NCBI RefSeq assembly: GCF_026625845.1
Contig: NZ_CP113066.1
Location: forward strand, 186,001-250,000
DNA: 64,000 nt
Direction: 5' to 3'
Origin: Agrococcus sp. SL85
Lineage (GTDB): Bacteria; Actinomycetota; Actinomycetes; Actinomycetales; Microbacteriaceae
Made by a program: the position numbers and the translations under genes. Shown here piece after piece: positions 47,544 through 56,389 of the stretch (the first letter of the stretch is position 1; each line of letters opens with the position of its first letter). Below the pieces are notes generated by a model. That model was not told the origin of the DNA and searched no databases. It saw nothing but the letters and a program-made list of their open reading frames with translations.

Positions 47544-48175
47544 CGCCCTGCCTCCGCCCCGCCGCGCCGCGCGACCGCGAGGGCGCCCGCGAGCAGCAGC
47601 GCGCCGCCGGCCGCGAGGAGCCACGGCGGCATCGCCCCGCCCGTCTGCGGCAGCGCCCCCGCCTGGGGCCCCGGCCCGGGCGCGGCGCCGCCCTCGCTCG
47701 CGACCTCGTCGCCGAGGCCCACGGCGCGGAACGTGAGCGCCGCGGTCGCCGCCGCGCGCTCGACCAGCACGACTTCGATGCGGTACCAGGCCGCGGCCGC
47801 GGCCCGCTGCTCGCCGAGCGCGATCCGGCCGTCCCGGACCTCGCCCGAGGCGAGCGTCGCGCCGCGCTCGCAGCCCGCGACGCTCGCGCCGCATGCGACG
47901 ACCGTCGCGCGGAAGGCGCGCGGCGTCGCGCTCGACTCGAGCGCGAGCGCGATCGTGCCGTCGTCGCGGCCGGCGCTCACCCCGAGGTCCCACGCGACGG
48001 GGACCCCCACCGCCATCGAGGCCATCGCGGCGCGATCCTGCACCGACTCCAGGCGCAGCACCTCGCCCTCGACCACGGTCGTGCTCGACGGGCGCGCCGC
48101 CGGCACCGGCACGGCGACGCCCGTGGCCGCGACGCCGGAGGCGACGAGCGCGGCCGCGAGCGCCGCGGCGATCAC
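47540..48175 (-). CDS. Secreted protein with LPXTG-type C-terminal anchor
   Basis: Protein of 211 residues: N-terminal signal peptide (AAALAAALVASGVAATGVAV), a mature beta-rich domain with a Cys pair in VVACGASVAGCERGA, and a C-terminal sorting signal: LPQTGG, then a hydrophobic helix (PPWLLAAGGALLLAGALAVA) and RRGG. This predicts covalent cell-wall attachment by a sortase, which is not in this window. GTG at 48175 and GTGA overlaps place it third in the unit. The surface domain itself is unrecognised. Confidence 0.85.
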   Translation of the reverse strand: MIAAALAAALVASGVAATGVAVPVPAARPSSTTVVEGEVLRLESVQDRAAMASMAVGVPVAWDLGVSAGRDDGTIALALESSATPRAFRATVVACGASVAGCERGATLASGEVRDGRIALGEQRAAAAAWYRIEVVLVERAAATAALTFRAVGLGDEVASEGGAAPGPGPQAGALPQTGGAMPPWLLAAGGALLLAGALAVARRGGAEAGR

Positions 48176-48825
48176 GTCGACCCCGTGAAGCGCCAGGTGA
48201 TGCCGAAGGCGCCGCCCTGCGCGGCGCTCGGGGCGTCGCTCGGCAGCACGAGCTGCATGCAGTGATGCTGCCCGGAGGCGCCCGCGGCGGGGAGGGGCTG
48301 GGCGGCGGGCGAGATGGCGGCGTCGAGGCGCTGCGAGGTGACGAGCGCCGTGCCCTGGCTGCCGGCGAAGACCGCGGCGCAGTCGGCGGTCGGGGTCGTG
48401 ACGACGCGCACCGAGTAGCGCAGCGCGCCGAGCAGCGCCTGGTCGGCGACGCCCTCGGCCCCCGTCGTCGCGACGCCGTCGAGCGTCGGCTGCTGGAACG
48501 TGACGGTGCCGGCCGCGGAGGCGGCGATCGTGCGGACGCCGAAGCGCGCGTACGTCGTGGCGCCCGGGACGAAGGGCGGCGTCGTGGGCGTCCACGAGAG
48601 CGTCGCGGGCGATCCGACGGGGTGCTCGGCGTAGGTCGTGCCGTTCACGGTGCCCTCGATGCCGAACCGCGCGGCCTCGACGCTCGAGCGCGCGTGCTCG
48701 TCGTCGGTCCAGGCGGCGAGCGTCGCGGTGGCGCCGAGGCCCAGCACGAGGCCGCCCGCGAGCCCGGCGCGGACGCGGAGCCTGCGGATGCGGCGGTCGG
48801 GGGCGCGGCGGTGGAGGCCTGCCAC
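48172..48825 (-). CDS. SipW-cognate secreted protein B
   Basis: Protein of 217 residues. The N-terminus RVRAGLAGGLVLGLGATATL followed by AAWTDDEHARSS is the SipW-cognate signal peptide (camelysin/TasA-like). The mature part is a predicted beta-sandwich (GATTYARFGVRTIAASAAGT, YSVRVVTTPTADCAAVFAGS) and ends GGAFGITWRFTGST. Two Cys are present (TADCAAV and HHCMQL). GTG at 48825 starts eight bases after the corrected stop of protein A. Partner of protein A, perhaps as fibre or matrix subunits. Confidence 0.85.
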   Translation of the reverse strand: MAGLHRRAPDRRIRRLRVRAGLAGGLVLGLGATATLAAWTDDEHARSSVEAARFGIEGTVNGTTYAEHPVGSPATLSWTPTTPPFVPGATTYARFGVRTIAASAAGTVTFQQPTLDGVATTGAEGVADQALLGALRYSVRVVTTPTADCAAVFAGSQGTALVTSQRLDAAISPAAQPLPAAGASGQHHCMQLVLPSDAPSAAQGGAFGITWRFTGST

Positions 48826-48832
48826 GGCGGCC

Positions 48833-49482
48833 TCAGTCCGTCGAGGTCGCCGTGAGCCTGCCAGGTGGCGGTCGCCGAGCCGCCCTGCTCGAGGTCGGGG
48901 CCCGCGACGACCTCGAAGCACAGCGCCGCCGCCTCGCCCGGCCCGGTCGTGGGGTCGCCGTTCACGAGGCTCGATCGTGGCGCCGCCCACCGCGGGCGCC
49001 GAGGCGAGCGTCGTGCCGGAGCCGAGCGAGGTGCCGCCGGCGATGCCCGCGGCGTCGCACGCGGCGCCGGGCGCGAGCGCCACGACCTCCCACGCGAGGT
49101 TCGCGGTGTTGTCGGGGGTGCCGGGCGCCGTCGTGAGCGCCGCGAGGTCGAGCGTCGCGTCGGTCGAGGTGCCCTCGGCCAGGCGCACCCAGAAGGGCGC
49201 GAAGACGACGTCGTCGGGCGAGAGGCTGCCCGCGAGCGGCACGGTGAACTCGAGCTCGGCCGCGTCCTCGGCGCTCTCGTGGTCGGTGAAGCCCGCCGTC
49301 GCGCTCGTGGTCGAGCCCTCGAGGTCGAACTGGCCCGCCGTGAAGATGCCGGTCGCGAACTCGTCGTCCGTCCACGCGGCGAGCGTGACCGCGGCGCCCA
49401 CGCCGAGCACGAGCCCGCCGGCGAGGATCGCCCGGACCTTCCTGCGAGCAGTGCGGTCCTGGACGGCGATGCGGGTGGCCAT
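48833..49482 (-). CDS. SipW-cognate secreted protein A, camelysin/TasA-like (two apparent frameshifts)
   Basis: Protein of 215 residues after correction and first gene of the unit. KVRAILAGGLVLGVGAAVTL with AAWTDDEFATGIFTAGQFD is a textbook SipW-cognate signal. The mature domain resembles camelysin/TasA. The plus strand has ACGAGGCTCGA at 48965-48975 and GAGCCTGCCA near 48854; reading each as AGCT restores TIELVNGDPTTGPGEAAALC and the ending TATWQLTATSTD with the stop at 48833. ATG at 49482 has GAGGAG upstream. Fibre or surface-layer role is inferred from SipW substrates in Bacillus. Confidence 0.85.
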
Positions 49483-49561
49483 GCGAGCTCCTCGTGACGG
49501 GTCGTGCGCCCTCCGGGACCGCGCGACAGGATGTGGACAATCGTCCAGGTCACGCCATTGT

Positions 49562-49579
49562 GGAGCGGAGTTCCGCTCC
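49562..49579 (-). terminator. Short palindrome after the acyltransferase gene
   Basis: GGAGCGGA and TCCGCTCC form 8-bp arms with a 2-base loop directly after the minus-strand stop at 49582. It may end that transcript. Confidence 0.5.
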
Positions 49580-49581
49580 GG

Positions 49582-50756
49582 TCAACCCCGCGGCCTCCCA
49601 GGTTCGTCGCGCGCGGCCCGCGCGGCGAGCGCCCCCACGGCGGCCTCCAGCGGCCCCCGGGCGCCGGTCGCGGCGAGCGCGGCCCCGATGCCGAGCCCGA
49701 CGGCCAGCCTGCAGCGCCCAGCCGCCCCACCCGGCGGCGACCGCCGCGGGCCCGACCACGAGGAGGACCGACACGAGCATCGCGTGCAGCGCGTAGACCG
49801 TGAGCGGCGCCGCGCCCATCGCGCGCACGGGCGCGAGCGCGCGGAGCGCCCCGGCGGGCAGCCGCGCCGCCACGAGCCCCGTCGCCGCGACGACGAGGAG
49901 CGCGATGCCGACCGTGCGGGCGACGTCGGCGGGCGTGCCCGTGTGGGGCGCGGCGACGAGCCTGCAGCAGCGGCTCGCCGCTCGCCGCGGCGCCGTAGCC
50001 GTTCACCACGAGCGCATCGCGTGCCGCCTCGAGCCCGCCCGCGGTCGGCGCGAGCAGGTGCAGCGCGAGCTCGGTGCTCGCGACCCCCAGCCCCACGAGC
50101 AGCGCGCCGAGCCCCGCGACGCGCACGAGCGCCGCCCGCTCCTCCCCCGCGGCCCGGCGTGCGAGCAGCCACCGCGCGAGCAGCATCCCGACGAGGAGGT
50201 AGCCGATCCACGTCAGGGCGGGGTAGACGCCGGTGAGCGCGAGCGCCGCGAGCGAGGCCGCGGGGTCGGCGACGGCCGTCGTGATCGAGAGCGGCTCCTG
50301 CAGCGCCGGCAGCCGCTCGTGCGCGAGCGCCGACGCCCAGCCGCCGAGCGCCGCGATGGGCAGGAGCAGCGCCCACAGCACCGCCGACGGCGCCGCGAGG
50401 AGCGCGCCGCACGCCACGATCGCGAGCCCGAAGGGCGGCAGCACCACGACGACCGCGGGCGCCACGGGCACGAGCAGGAGCCCGAGGAGCAGCACCGCGA
50501 GCCCGCGCGCGACGGCGGCTCGCACGGCCGCCCCGACGCGGCCCTCGGCGAGCCGTCTGCGCGAGGCGAGCACGAGGCTCGCGCCGCCGAGCACGGCGAA
50601 GAGCGTCGAGGGCGGCCCGTCGACCGCCGCCACGACGGCATCGGGCGACGAGCGCTGCAGCGCGGTGTGGGCGGCCATCATGCCCGCGAGCGCGATCGCG
50701 CGCGCGAGGTCGACGCCCACGAGGCGCGTCGAGCCCTCGACGAGAGGCATGCCCAT
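49582..50756 (-). CDS. Multi-pass membrane acyltransferase-like protein, DUF418/HGSNAT-type (two apparent frameshifts)
   Basis: Membrane protein of 390 residues after correction with about ten helices. RLVGVDLARAIALAGMMAAH at the N-terminus is the family hallmark (RxxGxDxARxxAxxGM); GYLLVGMLLARWLL and LTVYALHAMLVSVLLVVG follow. The plus strand has GAGCCTGCAG near 49959 and CAGCCTGCAG near 49706; restoring AGCT gives SGEPLLQLVAAPHTGTPADV and GWALQLAVGLGIG, and the length becomes a multiple of three. The family transfers acyl groups across or at the membrane, but no substrate is known. ATG at 50756 with CAGGAT seven bases upstream. Confidence 0.82.
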
Positions 50757-50794
50757 GCCGCCCATCCTGCCCCGGGCGGCTGGAGAGGCGCCCG

Positions 50795-51820
50795 TCAGCC
50801 CCTCGTGGACTCCTTCTCGAGCCACTTCTCGGCGCGGTGCTCAGCGATGACGCGGCGCGCCGTGCCGGTCTTGGAGCGCAGCACGAGCGACTCGGTGCGG
50901 ATGAGCGGCCCCTTGCGGCGCACGCCGTCGAGCAGGCCGCCGTCGGTCACGCCCGTGGCGACGAAGTAGGTGTTGTCGCTCGAGACGAGGTCGTCGAGAC
51001 CCAGCACGCGGGTGAGGTCGTGGCCGGCCGCGGCGACCTTGCGGTGCTCCTCGTCCGACTGCGGCGAGAGCCGGCCCTCCATGAAGCCGCCGAGCGCCTT
51101 GATCGCGCACGCGGTGATGACGCCCTCGGGCGTGCCGCCCACGCCGGCGCAGAGGTCGATGCGGCTCTCCCAGCGCGAGGCGTTGATGCCGCCGGCGACG
51201 TCGCCGTCGCGCATGAGGCGCGTCCCGGCGCCCGCGGCGCGGATCTCCTCGATGAGCTCCGCGTGGCGGGGCCGGTCGAGCACGGCGACGACGATGTCCT
51301 CGACGTCGCGGCCCTTCGCGCGAGCGAGCTCGCGGATGTTGTCGCGCATCGACTGCTCGAGCGAGACGACGCCCACGGCCTCGGGGCCGCCGACGAGCTT
51401 GTCCATGTAGAACGCGTCGATCGGGTCGTACATCGAGCCGCGGTCGGCGACCGCGATGACCGAGAGCGCGTTCTGGCGCCCCGCGGCCGTGAGCGAGGTG
51501 CCGTCGATGGGGTCGACCGCGATGTCGCAGGCGGGGCCGCGCCCGTTGCCGACGTGCTCGCCGTTGAAGAGCATCGGCGCCTCGTCCTTCTCGCCCTCGC
51601 CGATGACGATGACGCCGTCGAAGGCGACGGTCGCGAGGAAGGTGCGCATCGCGTCGACGGCCGCGCCGTCGGCGGCGTTCTTGTCGCCGCGGCCGATGAA
51701 CGGCACGGCGCGGATCGCGGCGGCCTCGGTGGCCCGCACGAGCTCCATCGCGAGGTTGCGGTCCGGGTTGTCGAAGACCGGGGCGCTGTGGCCTCCGGCC
51801 TCGTCGGGGCGCTGCGGCAC
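50795..51820 (-). CDS. glpX: Fructose-1,6-bisphosphatase class II
   Basis: Converts fructose 1,6-bisphosphate to fructose 6-phosphate in gluconeogenesis. It has 341 residues. Blocks: PDRNLAMELVRATEAAAIRA, GEGEKDEAPMLFNGE and DIAVDPIDGTSLTAAG (metal site), AGVGGTPEGVITACAIKALG and SEEHRK-like SPQSDEEHRKVAAAG. It is the normal FBPase of actinobacteria. GTG at 51820 is supported by GGAGGA upstream. TAGGCT at about 51856-51861 (minus strand) is a likely -10, giving a leader of about 30 bases. Confidence 0.97.
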   Translation of the reverse strand: MPQRPDEAGGHSAPVFDNPDRNLAMELVRATEAAAIRAVPFIGRGDKNAADGAAVDAMRTFLATVAFDGVIVIGEGEKDEAPMLFNGEHVGNGRGPACDIAVDPIDGTSLTAAGRQNALSVIAVADRGSMYDPIDAFYMDKLVGGPEAVGVVSLEQSMRDNIRELARAKGRDVEDIVVAVLDRPRHAELIEEIRAAGAGTRLMRDGDVAGGINASRWESRIDLCAGVGGTPEGVITACAIKALGGFMEGRLSPQSDEEHRKVAAAGHDLTRVLGLDDLVSSDNTYFVATGVTDGGLLDGVRRKGPLIRTESLVLRSKTGTARRVIAEHRAEKWLEKESTRG

Positions 51821-51866
51821 GGGTGTCCTCCATCGGGGTCGGCTGGCTGCTTCGAGCCTAGTGAGC

Positions 51867-51917
51867 GGGGCGATCGTCGCCCCGCCCGGTGCGGCGAAGG
51901 ATCCGCGGATCCTTCGC
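51867..51917. promoter_or_regulatory. Two palindromes upstream of glpX
   Basis: GGGGCGA-TCG-TCGCCCC lies at 51867-51883, and a perfect 24-base palindrome at 51894-51917 is centred on CCGCGG with GGATCC on each side. They sit within about 60 bases of the probable glpX -10 and could be an operator or a cruciform; symmetry without a loop argues against a simple terminator. Confidence 0.5.
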
Positions 51918-51953
51918 CCGAAGCAGGAGCGGCGAGCGCCGCGCGGATGCGGC

Positions 51954-51994
51954 GAGGGCCGGCGCGGGGTGTCGCGATCCCCGCACCGGCCCTC
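51954..51994 (-). terminator. Hairpin terminator after the MFS gene
   Basis: Arms 51954-51969 and 51979-51994 pair at 15 of 16 positions around a 9-base loop, 28 bases beyond the minus-strand stop at 52023. Confidence 0.75.
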
Positions 51995-52022
51995 GTGCAT
52001 CCGCTCGGATGCTGCGCCCCGC

Positions 52023-53402
52023 CTAGTGGCCGGGCGCGGTCTCCTCCTCGAGCAGCGTGTCGGCCTTCGCCGTGAACCGCTTGGTCGCGGCGAGCATGAC
52101 CGCCGCGAGGAACGCGAACACGCCGAGCGAGACGACGCCCCACGTGCCGGCGTCGGTCGGGACCGCCTCGTTGACCGCGGTGCGCATGATGGGCGCGACG
52201 AAGCCGCCGAGGTTGCCGAGGGAGTTGATGAGGCCGATGCCCGCGGCCGCCGCCGTGCCCGTGAGGAACGCCGTCGGGTACGACCACGTGATGGGGCCGA
52301 CCGAGAGGAAGCTCGCGACGGCGAGGGTGATGCACAGGATGCCGATGATCGGCTGTCCCGCGGCGCCCGCCCAGGCGGAGCCGAGGATGAACACGCCCGT
52401 CGCGAGGTAGAACATCGTGCCCCAGTGCCTGCGGCGGCGCACGGTGTTCGCGGCGCGGCCGAAGAAGTAGCAGGCGAACAGGCCCACGAGCCACGGGATG
52501 GCCGCCACGAGGCCCACCTGCCAGCCGACGTCCTGCCCGAGCAGGTTCGCCACCTGCTGCGGCAGGTAGAACGTGGTGCCGTACACCGCGATCTGGAGGC
52601 AGAAGTAGATGATCGTGAAGTACCAGACCTTCCAGTTGCCCATCGCCCGCCAGATGCCGGTGGGGCCGTCGGCCTCGCGGACCGAGTCCTCCTGCGCCAT
52701 GACGTCGGTCAGGGCGCGCTTCTCGTCCTCGTCGAGCCACTTCGCGTCCTGCGGGCTGTTGATGAGGAACTTGAGGGCGAGGAGGCCGGCGACGATCGCC
52801 ATGACGCCCTCGACGAAGAACATCACCTGCCAGCCGTGCCACGGCGTGAACTGGTCGCCGAAGCTGATGAGGCCGCCCGAGAGCGGGGCGCCGAGCATCT
52901 GCGAGAACGGCTGCGCCAGGTAGAAGATGGCGAACATCTTCACGCGGTGCTTGTTCGGGAACCACTCCGACAGGAAGAGGATGACGCCCGGGAACAGGCC
53001 CGCCTCGGTGACGCCGAGCAGGAAGCGCAGGATGATGAACATCGTGTCGTTCGTCGTCCACGCGAACGCGGCGGCGACGATGCCCCACGTGACCGCGATG
53101 CGCGCGAGCCAGAAGCGCGCGCCGAACCGCTTCAGCAGCAGGTTCGACGGGATCTCGAAGATCGCGTAGCCGATGAAGAAGATGCCCGCGCCGAGCGCGA
53201 AGGCGCCGGCCGAGATCCCGCGGTCGACCGCGAGCGCGTCCTCCGCGAAGCCGACGTTCGTGCGGTCGAGGAACGCGACGAAGTAGAGGACGACGAGCAT
53301 CGGCATGAGATGCCGAGACGCCTTGGCGATGGCCGACCGCAGCGCGGGGCTCTCCCCCTGGGCTGCGGCCAGGCCGCTGGTGGTACCGGGCACATGAGAC
53401 AT
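52023..53402 (-). CDS. MFS transporter, anion:cation symporter family
   Basis: Twelve-helix major facilitator of 459 residues. ILRFLLGVTEAGLFPGVILF (helix 4 region), SEWFPNKHRVKMFAIFYLAQ (loop motif), a long central loop with DVMAQEDSVREADGPTGIWR, and GLINSLGNLGGFVAPIM are typical of the ACS family (glucarate, galactonate, phthalate, pantothenate-type carriers). This suggests uptake of an organic or sugar acid. ATG at 53402 has AAGGAG upstream. It is the last gene of the operon starting at 56272. Confidence 0.93.
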   Translation of the reverse strand: MSHVPGTTSGLAAAQGESPALRSAIAKASRHLMPMLVVLYFVAFLDRTNVGFAEDALAVDRGISAGAFALGAGIFFIGYAIFEIPSNLLLKRFGARFWLARIAVTWGIVAAAFAWTTNDTMFIILRFLLGVTEAGLFPGVILFLSEWFPNKHRVKMFAIFYLAQPFSQMLGAPLSGGLISFGDQFTPWHGWQVMFFVEGVMAIVAGLLALKFLINSPQDAKWLDEDEKRALTDVMAQEDSVREADGPTGIWRAMGNWKVWYFTIIYFCLQIAVYGTTFYLPQQVANLLGQDVGWQVGLVAAIPWLVGLFACYFFGRAANTVRRRRHWGTMFYLATGVFILGSAWAGAAGQPIIGILCITLAVASFLSVGPITWSYPTAFLTGTAAAAGIGLINSLGNLGGFVAPIMRTAVNEAVPTDAGTWGVVSLGVFAFLAAVMLAATKRFTAKADTLLEEETAPGH

Positions 53403-53448
53403 GCTGCTTCGCTCCTTCGCGAGTGCCGTGATGGGTGTGGGACGGGCG

Positions 53449-53541
53449 CTACGCGCCCTGGGCGATCAGCCAGATCCCGATGCCGACGCACACGACGCCG
53501 AGCAGCAGGAAGAGGATGCGGGACTTGGACCAGGTGCCCAT
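53449..53541 (-). CDS. 30-residue single-helix membrane protein
   Basis: A very short gene with a hydrophilic start (MGTWSKSR), one hydrophobic helix (ILFLLLGVVCVGIGIWLI) and a short tail. It lies between the SDR and MFS genes, 7 bases after the SDR stop and 46 bases before the MFS start, in the same direction. The clean amphipathic layout with a Cys and two Trp suggests a real protein, perhaps an accessory of the transporter. No homologue is known to me. Confidence 0.6.
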   Translation of the reverse strand: MGTWSKSRILFLLLGVVCVGIGIWLIAQGA

Positions 53542-53548
53542 GGCCGCC

Positions 53549-54320
53549 TCAGTGCATGTAGAGGCCGCCGTCGACGTTCAGGGTCTGGCCCGTCACGAAT
53601 CCGGCGTCCTCGCTGATGAGGTAGGCGATGGCGGCGGCGATGTCCCGAGGGGTGCCGATGCGCGGCAGCACGCCGTCGGCCGCCATGGCGGCCTTGCGCT
53701 CCTCGGTGAGCGTGCCGCCCATGATGTCGGTGTCGATCGGGCCGGGCGAGACGACGTTGAGCGTGATGCCCTCCTGCCCGAGCCTCGCGCGCCACCGAGC
53801 GGGTGAAGCCGATGACGCCGGCCTTCGCGGCCGAGTACGCGGTCTTCGAGAAGGTGCCGCCGCCGCGCTGGGCGGAGACCGACGAGAGGCTGACGACGCG
53901 GCCGACGCCGTGCTGCACCATCGACTCGACGGCGCGGCGCGTGGCGTGGTGCACGCCGTGCAGGTTGATGTCGACGACGCGGTGCCACTCCTCGGCCGAG
54001 ACCTCGAGGTAGGGCACGGGGCTCGAGACGCCCGCGAGGTTCACGAGCGCGACGACCTGCGGCAGCGCGGCCTCGAGCTCGTCGAAGGCGCGGCGCACGG
54101 CCGCCTCGTCGGCGACGTTCGCGCCGGCGCCGGCCGCCTGCACGCCGTGCTGCTCGGCGATCTCGGCGGCCACGGCCCGCGCGGCCGCGTCGTCGAGGTC
54201 GATGATGCCCACGTGCCAGCCGCGCTCGGCGAGGAAGTGGGCGGCGGCGCGGCCGATGCCGCGCGGCGAGGCCGCGCCCGTGAGGACGACGGTGCGGGAC
54301 TGGGGGAAGGCGGTTGCCAT
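53549..54320 (-). CDS. Short-chain dehydrogenase (apparent frameshift)
   Basis: NAD(P)-dependent SDR of 256 residues after correction: VVLTGAASPRGIGRAAAHFL, NLAGVSSPVPYLEVSAEEWH, active-site SLSSVSAQRGGGTFSKTAYS with Tyr and AAK, and after the fix VSPGPIDTDIMGGTLTEERK and GQTLNVDGGLYMH. At 53781-53785 the plus strand has AGCCT where AGCT restores the frame (ARELGQEGITLNV). Substrate is probably a polyol or hydroxy acid by context. ATG at 54320 follows AAGGAG. Confidence 0.88.
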
Positions 54321-54348
54321 GACGCTCCTTCGCGTGCTCTGCCGCGCC

Positions 54349-55332
54349 TCAGCGCGCGGCGGCCTCGTCGGTCGAGGCGGGGTGGATGGGTGCGGGCCCG
54401 AGCTCGTCCTTCAGCCGCTGCATCGCGACGTAGGCGCGGTTGCGGTAGGCGACGAGCTCGGGCGTGCGCTCGGCGGGCACGTCGAGGTAGCCGGCACCCG
54501 ACTTCGTGCCGAGCCTGCCCTCGTCGACGAGCCGCTGCAGGCTCTCGGGCGTCGCGAAGCGCTCGGGCCACCGCGTCTGCAGCGAGGCGTAGCAGAACGA
54601 GTAGACGTCGAGGCCGGCCATGTCGGCGATCGCGAAGGGGCCGAAGAACGGCAGGCGGAAGCCGAAGGTCGTGCGGACGATCGTGTCGATGTCGTCGGGG
54701 GTCGCGACGCCCTCCTCGACGAGCTGCGTGGCCTCGTGGAAGAGCGCGTACTGCAGGCGGTTGAGCACGAAGCCGGTCGCGTCGGAGACGCGCGCGGTCT
54801 CCTTGCCCGTCTCCGCCACGACCGCCTCGGCGAGCGCGACGGCGGCCTCGTCGGTGCCCGCGTGCGGGATGATCTCGACGCCGGGGATGAAGGGCGCCGG
54901 GTTCGAGAAGTGCACGCCGAGGAAGCGCTCGGGGCGCTCGACGGCCTCCGCGAGGCGCTCGATGAGGATCGTCGAGGTGTTCGAGCTGATGACGGCCTCG
55001 GGCCGCGCGGCGGCCGAGATGCGCCGCAGCGTCTCGTGCTTGATCTCGATCCTCTCCGGCACCGCCTCCTCGATGAGGTCGGCGTCGGCGACGGCCTCCT
55101 CGATCGATGCGGCGGCCGTGAGGTGCTCGCGGATCCGCGACACCGCGTCGGCCGGGAAGAGCCCGTCGGCGACGAAGGCGGCGGCCTCGTCGAGGAGCCG
55201 CTGGAGGTTCTGCTCGGCGATCTCCTGCGAGACGTCGGCGATGCGCACGTCGTGGCCCGCGAGCGCGAGCACCTGCGCGATGCCGCCGCCCATGTAGCCG
55301 GAGCCGACGACGGCGATGGTCCTGGTGGTCAT
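54349..55332 (-). CDS. 3-hydroxyacyl-CoA dehydrogenase-family oxidoreductase
   Basis: NAD-dependent dehydrogenase of 327 residues: N-terminal Rossmann fold VVGSGYMGGGIAQVLALAGH, catalytic region VISSNTSTILIERLAEAVER and HFSNPAPFIPGVEIIPHAGT, and a helical C-terminal domain (LNRLQYALFHEATQLVEEGV). This fold serves 3-hydroxyacyl-CoA dehydrogenases and also gulonate and other sugar-acid dehydrogenases. With no beta-oxidation genes next to it and sugar-type neighbours, a hydroxy-acid substrate is more likely. Four bases separate it from the upstream gene. Confidence 0.88.
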   Translation of the reverse strand: MTTRTIAVVGSGYMGGGIAQVLALAGHDVRIADVSQEIAEQNLQRLLDEAAAFVADGLFPADAVSRIREHLTAAASIEEAVADADLIEEAVPERIEIKHETLRRISAAARPEAVISSNTSTILIERLAEAVERPERFLGVHFSNPAPFIPGVEIIPHAGTDEAAVALAEAVVAETGKETARVSDATGFVLNRLQYALFHEATQLVEEGVATPDDIDTIVRTTFGFRLPFFGPFAIADMAGLDVYSFCYASLQTRWPERFATPESLQRLVDEGRLGTKSGAGYLDVPAERTPELVAYRNRAYVAMQRLKDELGPAPIHPASTDEAAAR

Positions 55333-55336
55333 GCGT

Positions 55337-56272
55337 TCAGCCCTTCGGGAGGAGCGATCGGAGGTAGCGCTCGTTGGTGGAGCAGTTGCCGAGGCTGTCG
55401 CCGCCGTAGTGCTCCATGAGGAAGATGCCGTCGAAGCCGAGCTCGAGCGCGTCGCGCACGACCTGGCGGTAGTTGATGAGGCCGGCCTCCATCGAGCTGG
55501 GGACGCTCGTGGCCCACGAGCCGTCGGCGGCCTCGTCGCGCGTGTAGTTCTTCACGTGCCAGTAGTTCGCATAGGGCAGCGTCTTGGCGTGCATCTCGCG
55601 CCAGTCCTCGATGGGCCGGTGGAGGCGGATGAGGTTGGCGATGTCGGGGTTGAGGCCGACGTTGTCGAGCCCGATCTCCTCGACGAGGCGCACCGCGGAG
55701 TCGGCGGTGCCGAGGTAGGTGTCCTCGTACATCTCGAGCGACATCCGGAGCCCCACCTCGGCCGCGTGCCGGCCGAGCTCCCGCAGGCGAGAGACCGCCG
55801 CGGCCCACACCTCGGGGTCGTCGGGGTCCTTCGGCCCCTGCGCGGTCCAGAACCACAGCGCCGCGCGCTGCGCCTCGGAGAAGGGCTGGTGCAGGCCGGT
55901 GGAGAAGACCTGCATGCCCCACTCGGCCGCGGCGTCGATCGTGCGGTGGGCGTAGGCGAGGTTGCGCTCCTCGTGGCCCGGCATGATGACGCTCTGCCGC
56001 TGCAGGTGCACCGAGGGCAGCGAGATGCCGTGCGTCGCGAGGATGTCGAAGAGCTCGTCCTTGCGGCTCGCCTCGAGGTCGGCGGGCCGGATGTGGCTGT
56101 CGGCGAGCTCGGCCATGGCGAAGCCGACGTCGGCGACCTGCGCGAACGCGGCGTCCCAGACCTCGGCGGGCGCGTCGTGGAGGGCGACGCCGTCTCGGCC
56201 CACGGCGGGGATCCCGTGCAGGCAGGTGGCGATGGGCCACTCCTCGGCGGTGAACGCAGGCTGCTGTGCCAT
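55337..56272 (-). CDS. Sugar-phosphate isomerase/epimerase-like TIM-barrel protein
   Basis: AP-endonuclease-2-type TIM barrel of 311 residues. Metal ligands are likely in SLEMYEDTYLG (Glu), VGLNPDIANLIRLH (Asp), YWHVKNYTRD (His) and FLMEHYGGD (Glu), the usual spacing. Members act as isomerases, epimerases, dehydratases or, for 3-oxo acid sugars, decarboxylases. First gene of its operon. ATG at 56272; the operator-like palindrome sits about 50 bases upstream. Confidence 0.85.
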   Translation of the reverse strand: MAQQPAFTAEEWPIATCLHGIPAVGRDGVALHDAPAEVWDAAFAQVADVGFAMAELADSHIRPADLEASRKDELFDILATHGISLPSVHLQRQSVIMPGHEERNLAYAHRTIDAAAEWGMQVFSTGLHQPFSEAQRAALWFWTAQGPKDPDDPEVWAAAVSRLRELGRHAAEVGLRMSLEMYEDTYLGTADSAVRLVEEIGLDNVGLNPDIANLIRLHRPIEDWREMHAKTLPYANYWHVKNYTRDEAADGSWATSVPSSMEAGLINYRQVVRDALELGFDGIFLMEHYGGDSLGNCSTNERYLRSLLPKG

Positions 56273-56321
56273 TCCCTCTGCTCCGTCGCATCCGGGCGAT
56301 CGTCTGTCGCCGTCGAAAAGA

Positions 56322-56338
56322 TCCTATAGGAAATATAG
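56322..56338 (-). promoter_or_regulatory. Operator/promoter TCCTATAGGA, copy 1
   Basis: TCCTATAGGA is a perfect 10-bp palindrome inside a conspicuous A/T island (CTATAGGAAATATAG also forms CTATA/TATAG). It lies 50 bases upstream of the TIM-barrel gene and can also supply its -10. The ten bases CCTATAGGAA recur at 60120-60129. A GntR regulator is encoded between these two copies. The rest of 56273-56389 shows no gene. Confidence 0.75.
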
Positions 56339-56389
56339 ACAGGCGAGGACGTGCGCGCAACCCGCGACCGCATCCCGGCCGGAACGGGC

